A stretch of 64,000 bases of DNA, from positions 3,471,580 to 3,535,579 of the forward strand of contig NZ_AP023054.1 in the NCBI RefSeq assembly GCF_019703835.1, read 5' to 3'. Numbering within the stretch: the stretch's first letter is position 1; every line of letters begins with the position of its first letter. The notes below the pieces were generated by a model that was not told where the DNA came from, searched no databases, and worked only from the letters and a program-made list of their open reading frames with translations. The DNA is from Thaumasiovibrio subtropicus (GTDB lineage: Bacteria > Pseudomonadota > Gammaproteobacteria > Enterobacterales > Vibrionaceae). Made by a program: the position numbers and the translations under genes. Positions 62,434-64,000 of the stretch are shown piece after piece.

Positions 62434-63296
62434 TGCCGATGACTCATTTGACAGACAAGGTGGGGGTTGGCTTACGTCACCCCCATTTTTTTGACTTCAT
62501 TTCGCAGCAACCCCAAGTTGGCTGGTTAGAAATCCACAGTGAGAACTTTTTTAATCCTCACAGTGATGCCAGTCGAGCCTTGGCCGCGATATCAAAAGCC
62601 TATCCCATCAGTTGTCATGGCATTGGTCTCTCATTGGGCTCTGCGGATCCGATTAACACGCACCACGTTGAGCAGCTTCGCGCTTTAATTCAACGCGTTA
62701 ACCCTATTGCCGTCTCCGATCATTTGAGCTGGAGTTCGATCAATGGACAGTTTTTTAATGATTTGCTGCCACTTCCCTACACAGAGGAAGCCTTACTGAA
62801 CTTTTGCGACAAGGTAGATAGGGTCCAAAATGCCATCGGTCGACAAATGCTTATCGAGAATCCGTCCAGCTATTTGAGCTTTGAGCAAGCGGATTACACC
62901 GAGTGGGATTTCCTTGCCGAGGTTGAGAAGCGGACGGGATGTGGCTTACTGCTTGATCTTAATAACATTCATGTCAGTGCGTTCAATCATCAGTTTGATG
63001 CACAGGCCTACCTTGACGCCATCAACCCTGCTGCCGTCAAAGAGATTCATCTCGCAGGGTATACCGTCAAAACACTGCCTGAAGGGGAACTGTGGATCGA
63101 CACACACAGTAAGCCCGTCAGCGAACCCGTTTGGGCGCTCTATCGGCAATGGTTACAGACACATTCTGCCAAACATGGTGTCCCAGCCACACTGATTGAG
63201 TGGGATTCAGACATTCCGGCATTAGAGGTCTTATTGGCTGAAGCCCGAAAAGCAGAGCAAATTATTACGGAGGTGTGCCATGTCACCACTCCCTAA
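62433..63296 (+). CDS. bufB: multinuclear non-heme iron oxidase BufB (DUF692)
   Basis: The 287-residue TIM-barrel MNIO (DUF692) enzyme likely modifies cysteines of the bufferin encoded before it. Candidate iron ligands are spread over LEIHSENFF, CHGIGLSLG, SDHLSWSS, IENPSSYL, LLDLNNIHVSA and EIHLAGY. The ATG overlaps the bufA stop (TAATG), so the pair is translationally coupled. The family length is about 280, so it looks complete. Confidence 0.9.
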   Translation: MPMTHLTDKVGVGLRHPHFFDFISQQPQVGWLEIHSENFFNPHSDASRALAAISKAYPISCHGIGLSLGSADPINTHHVEQLRALIQRVNPIAVSDHLSWSSINGQFFNDLLPLPYTEEALLNFCDKVDRVQNAIGRQMLIENPSSYLSFEQADYTEWDFLAEVEKRTGCGLLLDLNNIHVSAFNHQFDAQAYLDAINPAAVKEIHLAGYTVKTLPEGELWIDTHSKPVSEPVWALYRQWLQTHSAKHGVPATLIEWDSDIPALEVLLAEARKAEQIITEVCHVTTP

Positions 63297-64000
63297 TCTA
63301 TCACTACAGCAGCTCCAGACCGCGTTTAGTGAATCACAGCACTACCGCGAACAGCCTCTTCTTGGCGCTGCGGTTAAAGCAGGCCAATTTACAACAGAGC
63401 AGCGATTACAGATCTATCGCAACAACTTTATTATCAGTCTGAGTGACGTGCTAGAGGCAACCTACCCCATTTGTAAAGCGATTGTCGGCGACGACTGCTT
63501 TCAGCAACTCGCCAGACAACACGTATTGAGTGAGCCTCTCACTGAAGGCGATGTTAGCCACTATGGAGAAGGCTTTGATCGCTCGATTCGCGCGGTGAAT
63601 TCGGTCCACGATGCAGTGCCTTATCTCGCCGCACTGGCTGAATTGGAATGGCAAATAGACCGAGCACAACAAAAAGGCGCGCTGCTAAGTGCATTTCCGA
63701 TTGAGGCACTGAGTCAATGGCTAAGCGAAAATGGCGAAGCAGCCTTAACAAACATGCATTTTGTCCCGCATGGCTTCCTTTTCAAAAGTCCTTTTGCCCT
63801 AGGCAGCTTGTGGCAAATGGTGCGCAGTCATCAAATCACTGAACTCGACCTTTTCCAACCAGAAACCTGTTGGATTCAACATCGGTCACATGGCACAGAC
63901 GTGCTTATTTTTGATGAGGCCAGCGAAGCGCTCATCAACCTCTCATTACAACAAAAAACCTTGGCTGAGGCCGACGAAGGCATGCTCGCCATGCTGCCTG
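63280..64000 (+). CDS. bufC: BufC partner protein (DUF2063), cut by the window edge
   Basis: The frame is open for at least 240 codons from ATG 63280 to the right edge. It overlaps bufB by 17 bases and has GGAGGTG upstream. QRLQIYRNNFIISLSDVLEATYPICKAIVG is the DUF2063 signature. DUF2063/BufC proteins work with MNIO enzymes, probably delivering or recognising the precursor peptide. Only the C terminus is missing. Confidence 0.88.
   Translation, partial: MSPLPNLSLQQLQTAFSESQHYREQPLLGAAVKAGQFTTEQRLQIYRNNFIISLSDVLEATYPICKAIVGDDCFQQLARQHVLSEPLTEGDVSHYGEGFDRSIRAVNSVHDAVPYLAALAELEWQIDRAQQKGALLSAFPIEALSQWLSENGEAALTNMHFVPHGFLFKSPFALGSLWQMVRSHQITELDLFQPETCWIQHRSHGTDVLIFDEASEALINLSLQQKTLAEADEGMLAMLP

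Overview
The window reads as a contiguous piece of a gammaproteobacterial chromosome, most likely Vibrionaceae (a Vibrio or Salinivibrio relative). This is inferred from gene content and order: uspB/ftnA/uspA clustered together, cyaA-cyaY-lptM-lysA-dapF-DUF484-xerC-yigB, hemCDXY, rsmJ/prlC/rlmJ/gor, a complete ula regulon with an extra HAD gene, and an EAL-HDOD protein of CdgJ type. By eye, base composition is close to 50% G+C and the sequence is gene-dense. No database was searched, so every family name rests on reading the protein.

Layout. 1-11.4 kb: a possible gene end, an EAL-HDOD phosphodiesterase, pldB-yigL, an EVE-domain protein, an NlpE-like lipoprotein, a DTW tRNA-modification enzyme, manA, yhiN, and a stress/iron cluster (uspB, ftnA, uspA). 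11.4-24.6 kb: a DMT exporter and the conserved core block yigB-xerC-DUF484-dapF-lysA-lptM, then cyaY, cyaA and the divergent heme operon hemCDXY. 24.6-33.5 kb: a 54-residue zinc-ribbon protein with rsmJ, a PAS-GGDEF-EAL protein, asnC, prlC, rlmJ and gorA. 33.6-41.4 kb: the complete L-ascorbate (ula) system. ulaAB-C-F-HAD-D-E lie on the minus strand, with ulaR and ulaG divergent, so uptake, lactone opening, decarboxylation and epimerisation to D-xylulose 5-phosphate are all encoded. 41.5-45.6 kb: an unusual signalling locus in which a membrane Ser/Thr kinase overlaps an ECF sigma factor of the kinase-linked type and is followed by a large Ig/cadherin-like lipoprotein. 45.6-57 kb: a MATE exporter, an orphan RND-type adaptor lipoprotein, a YjiH transporter, a TraF-like outer-membrane barrel and a four-gene peptide ABC transporter. 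57-59 kb: an AT-rich gap, a DUF5680 protein, and a five-tRNA array (Arg-His-Pro-His-Pro, minus strand) followed by the remnant of another tRNA-Pro 3' end. 59-64 kb: cytochrome c5, uvrD with a LexA-like box, and a bufferin-type operon (bufA-bufB-bufC) running off the right edge.

The loci most worth attention are the kinase/ECF sigma/lipoprotein cassette, the bufferin operon, the tRNA-Pro 3' remnant with its duplicated terminator, the 15-bp repeats that multiply the stop codon of the peptide-binding protein gene, and the small genes lptM (40 aa) and the rsmJ-linked zinc-ribbon protein (54 aa). No insertion sequence, CRISPR array or prophage was seen.
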